29,074 nt of DNA from JAOAHC01 sp964593045 (GCA_964593045.1 CAZQJQ010000017.1:1-29074), one strand, 5' to 3'; positions 1 through 9,308 are shown, counted from the stretch's first letter. Program-made: numbers and translations. The notes: generated by a model not told the origin, from the sequence alone.

Positions 1-1
1 T

Positions 2-802
2 ATAACATATATTGTGATACTGAAAACAGCGATATTATTAGAAAAAGGAGGAACTATTAATATATCTTCAGTAGGAGATGGAATTCATATAAATGAAGAA
101 ATAAATATAACAGATGGTAATATAAATATTAATAAATTAACTGAGGGAATTGAAACAAAAAATAGCGTTATAAATATATCTGGAGGTAATTTAAATATAT
201 TATCTTCTGATGATGCATTAAATGCAGCGGTTGATATAACAATATCAGGTGGAAAAATATATGCTAAATCTACATCAAATGATGCTATTGATTCTAATGG
301 TACAATAACAATATCAGGTGGAGTTATTGTAGCAGTAGGTAGTAAACAGCCAGAATGTGGTATAGATAGTGATGCTTCGGATCCAGTCATAACAGGTGGA
401 ACTGTTATAGCAGTAGGAGGAGGTAATAGTACACCATCTACAAACACAACAACACAATCAACAGTAAGAATGGGAGTAAATAGTAATAGTAAAGTTATAT
501 GTTTAAAAGACTCATCTAATAATGTTATATTTACATTTAATTGTGATTCAAACTATACTACATTGTTATATAGTTCTAGTAAATTAAAAATAGGGGAATC
601 ATATACTCTTTATGGGGGTGGAAGCATAAACAGCAATACGGATTTTAACGGATATAGTGAGGATTCAACATATTCAGATGGTACTAAACTTGCCACATAT
701 ACTCAAAGCTCAGTTGTTACAATTCAAGGTGGTAGTGGTGGACCCGAAGGAGGAGGAAATGGTAATAATAATCAATCGCCTTTTGGAGGAGGTAGAAGAT
801 AG
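2..802 (+). CDS. Carbohydrate-binding-domain (DUF4353-like) surface protein, C-terminal part
   Basis: This is the C-terminal portion of a probable extracellular repeat protein. The frame is open to the window's left edge, so the GTG at 14 is unlikely to be the real start and the N-terminus (signal peptide, any anchor) is missing. The visible part has spaced repeats with ISGG/ITGG turns (NISGGNLNI, TISGGKIYA, TISGGVIVAVG, VITGGTVIAVG), the pattern of a right-handed parallel beta-helix in the DUF4353 carbohydrate-binding family. A Ser/Thr/Asn-rich beta domain follows, then a glycine-rich tail ending GGGRR. Ligand and anchoring are unknown. It ends in a strong terminator and is not part of the deoA unit. 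Family assignment rests on repeat style and is moderately sure. Confidence 0.7.
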   Translation: MTYIVILKTAILLEKGGTINISSVGDGIHINEEINITDGNININKLTEGIETKNSVINISGGNLNILSSDDALNAAVDITISGGKIYAKSTSNDAIDSNGTITISGGVIVAVGSKQPECGIDSDASDPVITGGTVIAVGGGNSTPSTNTTTQSTVRMGVNSNSKVICLKDSSNNVIFTFNCDSNYTTLLYSSSKLKIGESYTLYGGGSINSNTDFNGYSEDSTYSDGTKLATYTQSSVVTIQGGSGGPEGGGNGNNNQSPFGGGRR

Positions 803-830
803 TAGTAAACTTCAGGTTTACTGCTTTTTT
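802..830 (+). terminator. Rho-independent terminator after the beta-helix protein
   Basis: A 9-bp stem (802-810 with 816-824, one G-T pair), loop TTCAG, is followed by six T residues (825-830). It starts at the last base of the TAG stop codon. Confidence 0.85.
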
Positions 831-844
831 CTCTATATAATCTA

Positions 845-873
845 TTTACAAAAAACTATTTACATGATAGAAT
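845..873 (+). promoter_or_regulatory. SigA-type promoter for deoA operon
   Basis: TTTACA (845-850), 17-bp spacer, TAGAAT (868-873) with an upstream TG giving an extended -10. It lies between a terminator and the deoA ribosome binding site (AAGAGAGG, 883-890). Confidence 0.6.
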
Positions 874-897
874 ATTATTGTTAAGAGAGGTAATAGT

Positions 898-2286
898 ATG
901 AGAATGTATGATATTATTGAAAAAAAGAGAGATAAATTAGAACTTTCAAAAGAAGAAATAGAATTTTTTGTAAATGAGTATAGTAAAGATAATATACCAG
1001 ATTATCAAGCATCTGCTCTACTAATGGCTATATATTTAAATGGGCTTAATACAAGTGAATTAACCAATCTTACATTTGCTATGGCAAATTCATCAGAGAA
1101 AATAGATTTTTCTAGTTTAAAAGAAAAAGGAAAAGTTATTGTTGATAAACATTCAACTGGAGGTGTAGGAGATAAAGTAACTCTTATTGTACTACCAATA
1201 GTTGCATCTTTAGGTGTGAATGTATGTAAAATGTCAGGAAGAGGATTAGGTTTTACAGGTGGTACTATTGATAAATTAGAGTCAATAGTTGGCTATTCAG
1301 TAAATTTACCTTTATCACAAGCAAAAAAACAAATTGATGATATTGGTGTATGCTTAATTGGTCAAAGCAGTGATATTGCTATAGCGGATAAGAAATTATA
1401 TGCTTTAAGAGATGTAACTGCAACTGTTTCATCAATTGATTTAATCGCATCTTCAATAATGAGTAAAAAAATAGCAGCGGGAGCTGATAAAATTGTTCTT
1501 GAAGTTACTGTTGGTAGTGGTGCATTTATGAAAGATATAGATTCTGCAAGATTGCTTGCAAAAACAATGATAAGTATTGGAAAAAGAGCAGGAATTGATA
1601 CTCTTTGTGTTATAACATCTATGGACGAGCCACTTGGTAGATGTGTTGGAAATTCTCTTGAGATAGAAGAAGTTATTTCATTTTTGTTATCTGATGAAAC
1701 TACATTAAATAGTGAAAAAAGGAAAGAACTAAAAGATGTAGTATTTACAACAGCTGCATATATGATTAAAATGGCTGGCCTTGGCGATGATATTGAAAGA
1801 AACAAAGTAAAAATATTAGAAAGTATTACTAGTAAAAGAGCATATGATAAATTTATTCATCTTGTAAAAGCCCAGGGTGGACATATACATAATGTATATA
1901 TGGATTGGATTAATATGAGTATAGATATGCCAATTTTAAATAACAATGCAATGTTTTTAAAAGAAATTACTACAGAAAAAGAAGGATATATTATATCTAT
2001 AGATAGTAAAAAAATTGGAGAAGCACTAGTAGCTTTAGGTGGTGGCAGAAATGCTAAAGAAGATGAGATAGATTATTCAGTAGGTTTTGAATTTTTAAAA
2101 AAAGTTGGTGATAAAGTAAATCCACAAGATAAAATATTGAAAGTGTTTTTTAATGAAAAAATAAAATTCGACAGTGCATATGAATATATAAAAGATGCAA
2201 TAAAAATAGATGAAATATCGCCAGATATTGCCAATGCACTTAAGAAAAAGCCAGCTATTGTAGATATTGTTGGTGATAATTTATGA
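898..2286 (+). CDS. pdp: Pyrimidine-nucleoside phosphorylase
   Basis: Cytosolic enzyme that splits thymidine, uridine or deoxyuridine with phosphate to the free base and (deoxy)ribose-1-phosphate, in nucleoside salvage. Visible motifs are the phosphate/potassium-site segment KHSTGGVGDKVT (84-95) and the family signature SGRGLGFTGGTIDKLES (113-129). The block RDVTATVSSIDLIASSIMSKKIAAGAD also matches the family closely. At 462 aa it is some 30 residues longer than the usual Bacillus enzyme (about 433), through small insertions and a longer C-terminus. AAGAGAGG sits 7 nt before the ATG. The stop overlaps the rsmD start (ATGA), suggesting translational coupling. Sequence alone does not cleanly separate Pdp (broad) from DeoA (thymidine-only); the Firmicutes context favours Pdp. 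Confidence 0.93.
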   Translation: MRMYDIIEKKRDKLELSKEEIEFFVNEYSKDNIPDYQASALLMAIYLNGLNTSELTNLTFAMANSSEKIDFSSLKEKGKVIVDKHSTGGVGDKVTLIVLPIVASLGVNVCKMSGRGLGFTGGTIDKLESIVGYSVNLPLSQAKKQIDDIGVCLIGQSSDIAIADKKLYALRDVTATVSSIDLIASSIMSKKIAAGADKIVLEVTVGSGAFMKDIDSARLLAKTMISIGKRAGIDTLCVITSMDEPLGRCVGNSLEIEEVISFLLSDETTLNSEKRKELKDVVFTTAAYMIKMAGLGDDIERNKVKILESITSKRAYDKFIHLVKAQGGHIHNVYMDWINMSIDMPILNNNAMFLKEITTEKEGYIISIDSKKIGEALVALGGGRNAKEDEIDYSVGFEFLKKVGDKVNPQDKILKVFFNEKIKFDSAYEYIKDAIKIDEISPDIANALKKKPAIVDIVGDNL

Positions 2287-2852
2287 GGATAATTGCAGGA
2301 AAATATAAAGGAAAAAGACTTGAAAGTCCTAAAACTGAAAAAACAAGGCCTACTTTAGATAGAGTAAAAGAAGCTTTATTTAGTATAATTACTCCATACC
2401 TTGAAAATTCTAGAGTTTTAGATCTTTTTTCAGGAACAGGAAATCTAGGAATTGAGGCAATTAGTAGAGGATCTTTATATGCTCATCTAAATGATATAGA
2501 AAATTACAGTATTTCGACAATTTTAAGTAATGTTTCATTGACTAATACTAAAAAATATGTTAAAATAACAAAAAAAGACTATATTAAATGTTTAAAACAA
2601 TTTGAATCACAAGATGAAATTTTTGATATAATATTTTTAGACCCTCCATATATGACTGACTATGCTAAAAATTCGCTTGAATACATTTCAAATTGTAAAA
2701 AAATTTTGTCAAAAGATGGGATTATAATATATGAAACAGACAAAGAGCTAATGAAAAAAAATAGCAACATTCATTTAGAATTTGAAAATTTAGAATGTTT
2801 TGACGAAAGAATATACGGAAGAGTTTTATTAAAGTTATATAGATGGAGGTAA
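2283..2852 (+). CDS. rsmD: 16S rRNA (guanine966-N2)-methyltransferase
   Basis: SAM-dependent enzyme that methylates G966 of 16S rRNA during 30S assembly. The 189-aa length is normal. It shows the N-terminal RIIAGKYKGKRLESP segment with TRPTLDRVKEALFSI, the SAM-binding loop DLFSGTGNLGIEA (47-59) and the catalytic DPPY motif (120-123). It overlaps the upstream phosphorylase by 4 nt and is followed after 6 nt by a coiled-coil protein. In many Firmicutes rsmD is followed by coaD; coaD is absent here. Confidence 0.95.
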   Translation: MRIIAGKYKGKRLESPKTEKTRPTLDRVKEALFSIITPYLENSRVLDLFSGTGNLGIEAISRGSLYAHLNDIENYSISTILSNVSLTNTKKYVKITKKDYIKCLKQFESQDEIFDIIFLDPPYMTDYAKNSLEYISNCKKILSKDGIIIYETDKELMKKNSNIHLEFENLECFDERIYGRVLLKLYRWR

Positions 2853-2858
2853 TTTTTT

Positions 2859-3296
2859 ATGGAAATATTTACTTTAATTGAAAATTTGGAGGAGTTATTA
2901 GATAGTGGTAAAAAACTGCCATTTTCTTCAAAAGTAGTAATTGATAGAGAAGCATTAGAAGAAATACTTGAAGATATACGTTTAAAACTTCCAGACGAAT
3001 TAAAACAAGCAAAATGGGTAAAAGAAGAAAGACAAAGAATTATTGCAGATGCACAAAAAGAAGCGGAAAGTCTTTTAAAAGACGCAGAAGCTAAAATAAT
3101 AGCAATGGTTGATGAGCATGTTATAACAAAACAAGCACTTGCACAAAAAGAAGAGATTGTAGAAAGTGCAACAAAAGTATCTAAAGAAATAAGTGCAGGT
3201 ACAAAAGAGTATGCTGATTCAATACTTGCTAAAGTGGAGGACATTCTAAAAGAAACATTACAAATTGTTCACAATAACAGAAAAGAAATAAAATAA
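2859..3296 (+). CDS. Small coiled-coil protein, ATP-synthase-subunit-b/E-like
   Basis: A 145-aa, charged, mostly helical protein with no signal peptide or membrane segment. The middle (about 50-80: WVKEERQRIIADAQKEAE, then LLKDAEAKI) has the Ala/Glu/Lys heptad look of stalk subunits of rotary ATPases. Similar short proteins near rsmD/coaD in Clostridia are usually annotated only as ATPase or hypothetical. There are no other ATP synthase genes nearby, so a role in that enzyme is not supported. The start is set by GGAGG at 2845-2849, just before the rsmD stop. Function unknown; a structural or scaffold role is only a guess. Confidence 0.8.
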   Translation: MEIFTLIENLEELLDSGKKLPFSSKVVIDREALEEILEDIRLKLPDELKQAKWVKEERQRIIADAQKEAESLLKDAEAKIIAMVDEHVITKQALAQKEEIVESATKVSKEISAGTKEYADSILAKVEDILKETLQIVHNNRKEIK

Positions 3297-3307
3297 AAGA
3301 ATATGTA

Positions 3308-3339
3308 TGCTGCATTAATTTATTAATACTGCATGCATT
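3308..3339 (+). other. Imperfect hairpin upstream of ftsK
   Basis: ATGC-TGCA-TTAAT on the left can pair with ATTAA, TGCA and GCAT on the right, with two bulges on the right arm. It is followed by T-rich but interrupted sequence, so it could be a weak terminator after the coiled-coil gene or part of the ftsK leader. No clear promoter was found here. Confidence 0.3.
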
Positions 3340-3370
3340 TGTTATTTATATAAGAGGGAAGAGATATAAT

Positions 3371-5848
3371 ATGGGTAAAAAATCAAATACTAAAAGAAAA
3401 AATACAAATGTAAGAAAAAAAACTAGTGCGAGAAGCAGTAAAAAACGTATTAGCACTGAGTTAATGGGTGGAATATCTGTTGTATTAGGGTTACTTCTTT
3501 TTGTATTCTTTACATTTGTTAATGTTGGCTCGCTTGCTGAAGGTATAAGTGAAATTTTTAAGGGACTATTTTCATATACAGCATATGTATTTCCTTTAGT
3601 GTTAGTAATTACTGGTATAATGATGATAGTATCAGAAAAAAATATGAAATTTTCTTCTGAAGTGTTAAAAGGATTAATATTTATGACCTTTTTTTCTGCA
3701 CTACTTTTTTCATTTGTAGAAAAAGACTATAACTTATACAACAATTTTATACAATATGTATCTAATGCATATAATGATAGTATAGATTTTTCCAATATAT
3801 CAGGTGCTGTAGGTTCTGTAATTGCTTCAGTAATTATAAATTTAATTGGTGTTGTAGGTGCACGTATTTTACTTATATTCTTAACTTTAATTGCTATTAT
3901 GTATTATTTACGTATATCAATAAAACAGCTGATTTCAGCAATTTCATCGTTTTTTTTATTCATATCTGATGGATTAAAAAGTGTATATAACACGCTTTTT
4001 GCAAAAGAAGAACATGATGAAGACGAGGAAGATGAAGAAGATGAGGAATACATTAAAAAATTTGATTTAGATAAAGATGGTAAGCTCTCTCGAACAGAAA
4101 GAAGAAGAGCAAAAGAAGAGAAAATGAAAGAAAAAGGAAATGTAAATGTAGAATCAAATTTAAAAGTTGATAAAGCAGAACAAATTGAATTTGATTTTAA
4201 TAAATTAGGTGGAAAACCTAGTGAATCTGAACTTCAAGCAAAACAACAAAGAGATGAATTTTTTAAAAAAGAAAGAGAACAAAAAGAAGATAAGACTATA
4301 AAAGAAGTATTAACATTAGACCATACAAAACTTTATGAAGATCAAAACTATGTGTTTCCTCCTATTGATTTACTTGGAAAACAAAAATCGAAAGATGGAA
4401 CAATTGATAAAAGATCAATCCATGCAACTGCTGTAAAACTTCAAAAAACACTTGCAAGTTTTGGAGTAGAAGCTAAAGTTACTAATATAACTAAAGGCCC
4501 TACTGTAACAAGGTATGAATTAACACCGAGTACAGGTGTTAAAGTTAGTAGAATAGTTAATTTAGCGGATGATATAGCACTTAATCTTGCAGCTAAAAGT
4601 ATAAGGATAGAAGCACCAATTCCAGGTAAAGCTGCAGTTGGAATAGAAGTTCCAAACACTATGCCGGAGTCTGTGCTATTAAGAGAAGTCGTAGAATCAG
4701 ATACATTTAAAAATCATCCATCAAATGTTGCTTTTTCACTTGGAAAAGATGCAGCGGGTGAGACTGTTGTGGGAGATATTGCAAAAATGCCACATGTTTT
4801 AATAGCAGGTTCAACTGGTTCAGGTAAAAGTGTGTGTATTAATTCTTTGATTGTTTCTATATTATATAAATCAAAACCTAGTGATGTAAAACTTATACTA
4901 GTTGATCCAAAAATGGTTGAACTTTCAGGGTATAACGGAATACCACATCTTTTAATACCAGTGGTAACAGACCCTAAAAAAGCAGCAGGTGCTCTTAATT
5001 GGGCGGTTCAAGAAATGGTTAGAAGATATAATTTATTTGCTTCGCATGGTGTAAAAGATATAAAAGGATATAATAAAGCAATTGAAACAGAACTTGATGG
5101 AGTAAAGATGCCACAAATTGTAATTATAATAGATGAACTTGCTGATTTAATGATGGTTGCACCAAATGATGTTGAGGATGCAATATGTAGACTTGCACAA
5201 ATGGCAAGAGCAGCAGGTATGCATTTAGTTGTTGCGACTCAAAGACCATCAGTTGATGTAATTACTGGAATAATAAAAGCAAACATTCCATCCAGAATAG
5301 CTTTTACAGTGTCATCACAGGTGGATTCAAGGACCATTTTAGATATGGCAGGAGCAGAAAAATTACTTGGAAAAGGAGATATGCTATACTTTCCTGTGGG
5401 AGAAAGCAAGCCACATAGAATACAAGGAGCTTTCATTTCAGAAAAAGAAATTGAAGATATCGTATCGTATATAAAGCAAAATAGCAATGCAACATATAGC
5501 GAAGATATTATAGAAAGCATAGAAAAATCAAATGACAAAACTAAAGGCTCATCTGATGAAGATGAATCAGATGCGGATCCAATTTTAACAGATGCAATAG
5601 ATTTAGTTGTTGATATGGGTCAAGCATCAGCTTCCATGTTACAAAGAAGATTTAAAATTGGATACTCAAGAGCTGGTAGAATTATAGATCAAATGGAACA
5701 GCGTGGCCTTATATCAGGATATGAGGGAAGTAAACCAAGACAAGTGCTAGTATCAAAAGCAGAATGGCAGGAGTTAAAACTTGGAAATAATGAAGAAAAT
5801 ACATCTTCTGAAGACATAACTTCAGAAGAAACTGTACAAAATAGTTAA
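3371..5848 (+). CDS. ftsK: DNA translocase FtsK/SpoIIIE
   Basis: Membrane-anchored, ATP-driven double-strand DNA pump that moves chromosomal DNA through the division or sporulation septum. Order of parts in 825 aa: basic N-tail; four to five membrane segments (about 33-52, 68-88, 98-116, 145-182); an acidic linker (about 213-226, nearly all Asp/Glu); motor domain with Walker A AGSTGSGKS (479-487) and Walker B IVIIIDELADLMM (583-595); winged-helix gamma domain (about 735-795), which reads DNA polarity sequences. The C-tail is Ser/Glu-rich. An EF-hand-like loop, DLDKDGKLSRTE (232-243), follows the acidic run in the linker. Whether this is the vegetative FtsK or sporulation SpoIIIE cannot be told from sequence. 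It is followed 13 nt later by def. Confidence 0.96.
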   Translation: MGKKSNTKRKNTNVRKKTSARSSKKRISTELMGGISVVLGLLLFVFFTFVNVGSLAEGISEIFKGLFSYTAYVFPLVLVITGIMMIVSEKNMKFSSEVLKGLIFMTFFSALLFSFVEKDYNLYNNFIQYVSNAYNDSIDFSNISGAVGSVIASVIINLIGVVGARILLIFLTLIAIMYYLRISIKQLISAISSFFLFISDGLKSVYNTLFAKEEHDEDEEDEEDEEYIKKFDLDKDGKLSRTERRRAKEEKMKEKGNVNVESNLKVDKAEQIEFDFNKLGGKPSESELQAKQQRDEFFKKEREQKEDKTIKEVLTLDHTKLYEDQNYVFPPIDLLGKQKSKDGTIDKRSIHATAVKLQKTLASFGVEAKVTNITKGPTVTRYELTPSTGVKVSRIVNLADDIALNLAAKSIRIEAPIPGKAAVGIEVPNTMPESVLLREVVESDTFKNHPSNVAFSLGKDAAGETVVGDIAKMPHVLIAGSTGSGKSVCINSLIVSILYKSKPSDVKLILVDPKMVELSGYNGIPHLLIPVVTDPKKAAGALNWAVQEMVRRYNLFASHGVKDIKGYNKAIETELDGVKMPQIVIIIDELADLMMVAPNDVEDAICRLAQMARAAGMHLVVATQRPSVDVITGIIKANIPSRIAFTVSSQVDSRTILDMAGAEKLLGKGDMLYFPVGESKPHRIQGAFISEKEIEDIVSYIKQNSNATYSEDIIESIEKSNDKTKGSSDEDESDADPILTDAIDLVVDMGQASASMLQRRFKIGYSRAGRIIDQMEQRGLISGYEGSKPRQVLVSKAEWQELKLGNNEENTSSEDITSEETVQNS

Positions 5849-5861
5849 AGGAGATATAAAA

Positions 5862-6401
5862 ATGGCAATAAGACAAATTAGATTAGATAGTGATGAGATA
5901 ATTAGAAAAGTATCAAAGAATATTGAAGTGATTGATGAAAAAATAAAAGAACTTGCAGATGATATGATTGATTCATTGTACGCATATGACGGATTGGGAC
6001 TTTCAGCAGTACAAGTGGGTATGCTAAAAAGAATGATTGTATATGATATATCATATATAGAAAAAAATGGTAAAAAGAATCCAATTGTACTTATTAATCC
6101 TGTTATAACATCAAAATCAAAAAAGATGATTACTACTGAAGAAGGTTGTTTAAGCTTTCCAAATATATTTGGATGCGTAGATAGATATGAAAAAGTGACT
6201 GTTGAAGCATTAAACCTAGATGGCGATAAAGTAACAATAAAAGCAAAAGATATTGAGGCGGTTGTACTACAACATGAAATAGATCATTTAGATGGAAAAG
6301 TATTTTTAGATAAAGCGTATAACGTATATAAATATGACCCTAATGAAAATGTTGAAAATGGAAATAATAAACAAAAAAAGAAAAATAAAAAAATAAAATA
6401 A
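5862..6401 (+). CDS. def: Peptide deformylase
   Basis: Metalloenzyme that removes the N-formyl group from nascent proteins. All three family motifs are present: GLGLSAVQ (44-51), EGCLS (94-98, metal ligand C96) and HEIDH (138-142, ligands H138 and H142, catalytic E139). In motif 1 the usual GxGLAAxQ has Ser for the first Ala, a common variant. The 179-aa protein ends in a Lys/Asn-rich tail of about 25 residues beyond the core, probably disordered. It precedes fmt by 70 nt; deformylase and formyltransferase act at opposite ends of the same formyl cycle. AAGGAGAT precedes the ATG. Confidence 0.96.
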   Translation: MAIRQIRLDSDEIIRKVSKNIEVIDEKIKELADDMIDSLYAYDGLGLSAVQVGMLKRMIVYDISYIEKNGKKNPIVLINPVITSKSKKMITTEEGCLSFPNIFGCVDRYEKVTVEALNLDGDKVTIKAKDIEAVVLQHEIDHLDGKVFLDKAYNVYKYDPNENVENGNNKQKKKNKKIK

Positions 6402-6471
6402 AAAAGAAAACGTAAGTTAAATAAAATATTGAACTATAGTTATATAGTATAATATAAGGAGATTGAATTTA

Positions 6472-7431
6472 ATGGAAAGAAAAGATTTAAAAATTGTTTT
6501 TATGGGTACACCTGAGTTTGCAAAACAGTCACTTAAGTTTTTATGTGATGCAAATTTTGATGTAGTTGGTGTATTTACAAATCCAGATAAGACTAGTGGA
6601 AGAGGATTAAAACTTCAAATGTCACCTGTAAAGGAATATGCTATTTCTAAAAACATACCTGTTTTTCAACCATTAAAAATAAAGGATAATCAAGATATAA
6701 TGCAAATACTTAAAACACTTTCTCCAGATGTCATATGTGTTACAGCATATGGAAAAATTCTTCCAAAAGAAATATTAGATTTTCCTAAATATGGTTGTAT
6801 TAATGTACATGGTTCATTACTTCCAAAATATAGAGGAGCAGCACCAATACAGTGGAGTATAATAAATGGAGACAAAAAAACAGGTATAACAACTATGTAT
6901 ATGGATGAAGGAATGGATACAGGAGATATGCTTTTGAAAGAAGAAGTTGATATATTAGATAATGACAATTTTGAATCTTTACATGATAAATTAATGATAG
7001 TAGGAGCAAATTTACTGGTAAAAACATTAGATAAACTAATAGATGGTTCTTTAGAAAGACAAAAACAAAAAGATGTTTTATCATATGCACCAATGATTGA
7101 GAAAGATATGGGAAAATTAGATTTTTCAAAAAGCGGTGAATCAATATATAATTTAGTAAGAGGACTTTCATATATGGGGACATATTTTTTAGACTCAAAT
7201 TCTAAGAGATATAAAGTGTATGAAGTAAAATTTGTAAAAGAAGGATTAGATGAAAGATATAGTAATATAGAAAATTCACAAATAGCATATATTACAAAAG
7301 AAAAACTTGGAATAAAATGTTTGGGTGGATATATAGAAATAATTGTAATTCAACCTGAAAATTCAAAAAGAATGGATGTAAAAGAGTTTTTAAAAGGCAA
7401 TAAATTTAAAGTAGGAGAAAAGTTAAATTAA
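6472..7431 (+). CDS. fmt: Methionyl-tRNA formyltransferase
   Basis: Transfers a formyl group from 10-formyl-THF to initiator Met-tRNA. The N-terminal Rossmann-type domain has GTPEFA near residue 12-17 and the folate-site signature: N111 and H113 in INVHGS, SLLPKYRG (115-122) and D149 in MDTGDML. The C-terminal OB-like tRNA-binding domain follows. Length 319 aa is normal. A TTG in frame 9 nt upstream (6463) abuts the ribosome binding site AAGGAG (6457-6462) and cannot be used, so the ATG at 6472 (9-nt spacing) is chosen. The TAA stop shares its last A with the rlmN ATG. Confidence 0.96.
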   Translation: MERKDLKIVFMGTPEFAKQSLKFLCDANFDVVGVFTNPDKTSGRGLKLQMSPVKEYAISKNIPVFQPLKIKDNQDIMQILKTLSPDVICVTAYGKILPKEILDFPKYGCINVHGSLLPKYRGAAPIQWSIINGDKKTGITTMYMDEGMDTGDMLLKEEVDILDNDNFESLHDKLMIVGANLLVKTLDKLIDGSLERQKQKDVLSYAPMIEKDMGKLDFSKSGESIYNLVRGLSYMGTYFLDSNSKRYKVYEVKFVKEGLDERYSNIENSQIAYITKEKLGIKCLGGYIEIIVIQPENSKRMDVKEFLKGNKFKVGEKLN

Positions 7432-8483
7432 TGAAAATAGATGTTGTAAATAAAATAAACATATGCGATATGACTATTACTGATTTAGAAAAATATGTGG
7501 AATCTCTATGTGAAAAAAAATTTCATGCAAAACAAATTTTTAAATGGATTCATAGATTTAATGTTAAAGATTTTGATGAAATGTCAGATATTTCAAAAAG
7601 TTTAAGAGAAAAACTAAAAGAGAAAACTTACCTAACTAAAATGGAAATTATACAAGTGCAGGAATCTAAAAAAGATGGTACTAAAAAGTTTTTAATTAAA
7701 TTAAATGATACTGCAGCAATTGAATCGGTCTTTATGAAATATAACCATGGAAATACAATATGTGTTTCAACTCAGGTTGGTTGTAAAATGGGATGTAAAT
7801 TTTGTGCTTCAACTAAAGCAGGTTTTGAAAGAAATTTAACACCAAGTGAAATAGAAGGTCAAATTCATATAGTACAAGACTACACTTCTGAAAGAATTTC
7901 CAATGTAGTATATATGGGAATTGGAGAACCATTAGATAATTACTATAATGTAGTAAATTCAATAAAAATTATTAATTCGCCTGAAGGTTTAAATATAGGG
8001 GCAAGACATATTAGTTTGTCAACATGTGGTATTGTTCCGAATATATATAAACTTGCTGATGAAAATATACAAGCAACTCTATCTATATCACTTCATGCAA
8101 CGACTGATGAAAAAAGAAAAGAAATAATGCCGGTTGCAAATTCATACAGCATAAATGAACTGTTAGATGCTTGTAGATATTATATTTTAAAAACCGGCAG
8201 AAGAATAAGTTTTGAATATGCATTAATTGACTCTGTAAATGATGATAAAAAAACTGCTTTAGAACTTGCTAAATTATTGAGGGGAATGATTGCACATGTT
8301 AATCTAATTCCTGTAAATACAATTAAAAACGGTAAATATGTAAAAAGCAATGAAAAAAATATAAAAATATTTATGGACACGTTAAATTCTTCTGGCATTG
8401 TAACTACTGTAAGAAGAGAACTTGGTTCTGATATAGATGCAGCTTGTGGTCAATTAAGGCAAAAATTTATAGAAAATAATTAA
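7431..8483 (+). CDS. rlmN: Dual-specificity RNA methyltransferase (23S A2503 / tRNA A37)
   Basis: Radical-SAM enzyme making 2-methyladenosine at 23S rRNA position 2503 and at A37 of some tRNAs. The iron-sulfur motif is CKMGCKFC (118-125; C118, C122, C125). The second catalytic Cys is C339 in DAACGQL near the C-terminus, and the methyl-carrier Cys region STCG is also present. GIGEPLDN is the family SAM-site segment. An N-terminal helical accessory domain (about 15-75) binds RNA. There is no resistance-associated Cfr feature that I can point to. The 1-nt overlap with fmt implies coupled translation. Length 350 aa is normal. Confidence 0.95.
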   Translation: MKIDVVNKINICDMTITDLEKYVESLCEKKFHAKQIFKWIHRFNVKDFDEMSDISKSLREKLKEKTYLTKMEIIQVQESKKDGTKKFLIKLNDTAAIESVFMKYNHGNTICVSTQVGCKMGCKFCASTKAGFERNLTPSEIEGQIHIVQDYTSERISNVVYMGIGEPLDNYYNVVNSIKIINSPEGLNIGARHISLSTCGIVPNIYKLADENIQATLSISLHATTDEKRKEIMPVANSYSINELLDACRYYILKTGRRISFEYALIDSVNDDKKTALELAKLLRGMIAHVNLIPVNTIKNGKYVKSNEKNIKIFMDTLNSSGIVTTVRRELGSDIDAACGQLRQKFIENN

Positions 8484-8509
8484 TTTTTAAAATAGTATAT
8501 GCATATATA

Positions 8510-8538
8510 TTGAAAATTTTTTTCATATACTATATAAT
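8510..8538 (+). promoter_or_regulatory. SigA-type promoter for the phosphatase-kinase operon
   Basis: TTGAAA (8510-8515), exactly 17 bp, TATAAT (8533-8538). It lies in the only real gap between rlmN and the phosphatase gene, and probably drives the genes through pfkA. Confidence 0.75.
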
Positions 8539-8561
8539 ATGGAAAAGGTGGTGAGCAAGTA

Positions 8562-9293
8562 GTGGAATTTGTATCAAAATCAGATGTAGGCAGAAAACGA
8601 GAAAAAAATGAAGATTATTTGATAACAAACAAATATGATAATGAATGTACCATATATATTGTAGCAGATGGTTTAGGTGGCTATGAAAGTGGTGAAGTTG
8701 CAAGTAAAGTTGCAAGTGAAATAATTCTTGCATATGTTGAAAAATGTTATATGAAAGATAAAAGACTCGATTTTAAAAATATCTTAAAGGAATCCATTAT
8801 ACTTGCAAACGATGAAATATATAAATTAGAGAAAACAGATGTAAAATACAAAAATATGGGTACAACTTTAGTAATTGTACTGATACATAATGGAAATATA
8901 TTCTATACTTGGGTTGGAGATAGTAGAATATATAATATAAATTCAAGCTGTGATAAGATAATCCAAATAACAGAAGATGATACCTATGTAAACACTTTAG
9001 TTAAAACTAACATTATAGATGAGACACAGGCAAAAAATCATCCACAAAAACATATGCTAACTAAAGCGGTAGGTGTTTTTAATAAAATTGATATTGATAT
9101 ATATGAACTTGATAATAGCATAAATGGTTATATTTTAATGTGTACAGATGGTGTAAGTAATATGCTTTCAGAAAAAGATATATTAAATATATTTAAAAAA
9201 AATAAATTTGAAAATACTGCAGAAAAAATTGTTGCAAAAGCAAATGATAAAGGTGGAAGTGATAATATCACACTAATAGCTATAAAGCTATAA
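8562..9293 (+). CDS. prpC: PP2C-type Ser/Thr protein phosphatase
   Basis: Metal-dependent phosphatase that reverses phosphorylation by the PASTA kinase encoded next. The family motifs appear in order: SDVGRKREKNEDY (7-19, metal-site D18), VADGLGGYESG (34-44, D36), GTTL, WVGDSRIY, CTDGVSNML and GGSDNITLI near the end. Length 243 aa is typical for PrpC/Stp, and no membrane segment is seen. The start is GTG at 8562, supported by AAGGTGGTG (8545-8553) at 8-nt spacing. It is first in an operon, with the kinase starting 15 nt downstream. Confidence 0.95.
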   Translation: MEFVSKSDVGRKREKNEDYLITNKYDNECTIYIVADGLGGYESGEVASKVASEIILAYVEKCYMKDKRLDFKNILKESIILANDEIYKLEKTDVKYKNMGTTLVIVLIHNGNIFYTWVGDSRIYNINSSCDKIIQITEDDTYVNTLVKTNIIDETQAKNHPQKHMLTKAVGVFNKIDIDIYELDNSINGYILMCTDGVSNMLSEKDILNIFKKNKFENTAEKIVAKANDKGGSDNITLIAIKL

Positions 9294-9308
9294 AAAGGAG
9301 CGATAACA

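Noticed and set aside
85..447. 120-aa antisense frame opposite the beta-helix protein
   Set aside because: A by-product of the repetitive sequence on the + strand; no ribosome binding site and no recognisable protein.
6429..6453. TTGAAC...TATAAT as an fmt promoter
   Set aside because: Spacer is only 13 bp, too short for SigA; fmt is probably read through from def.
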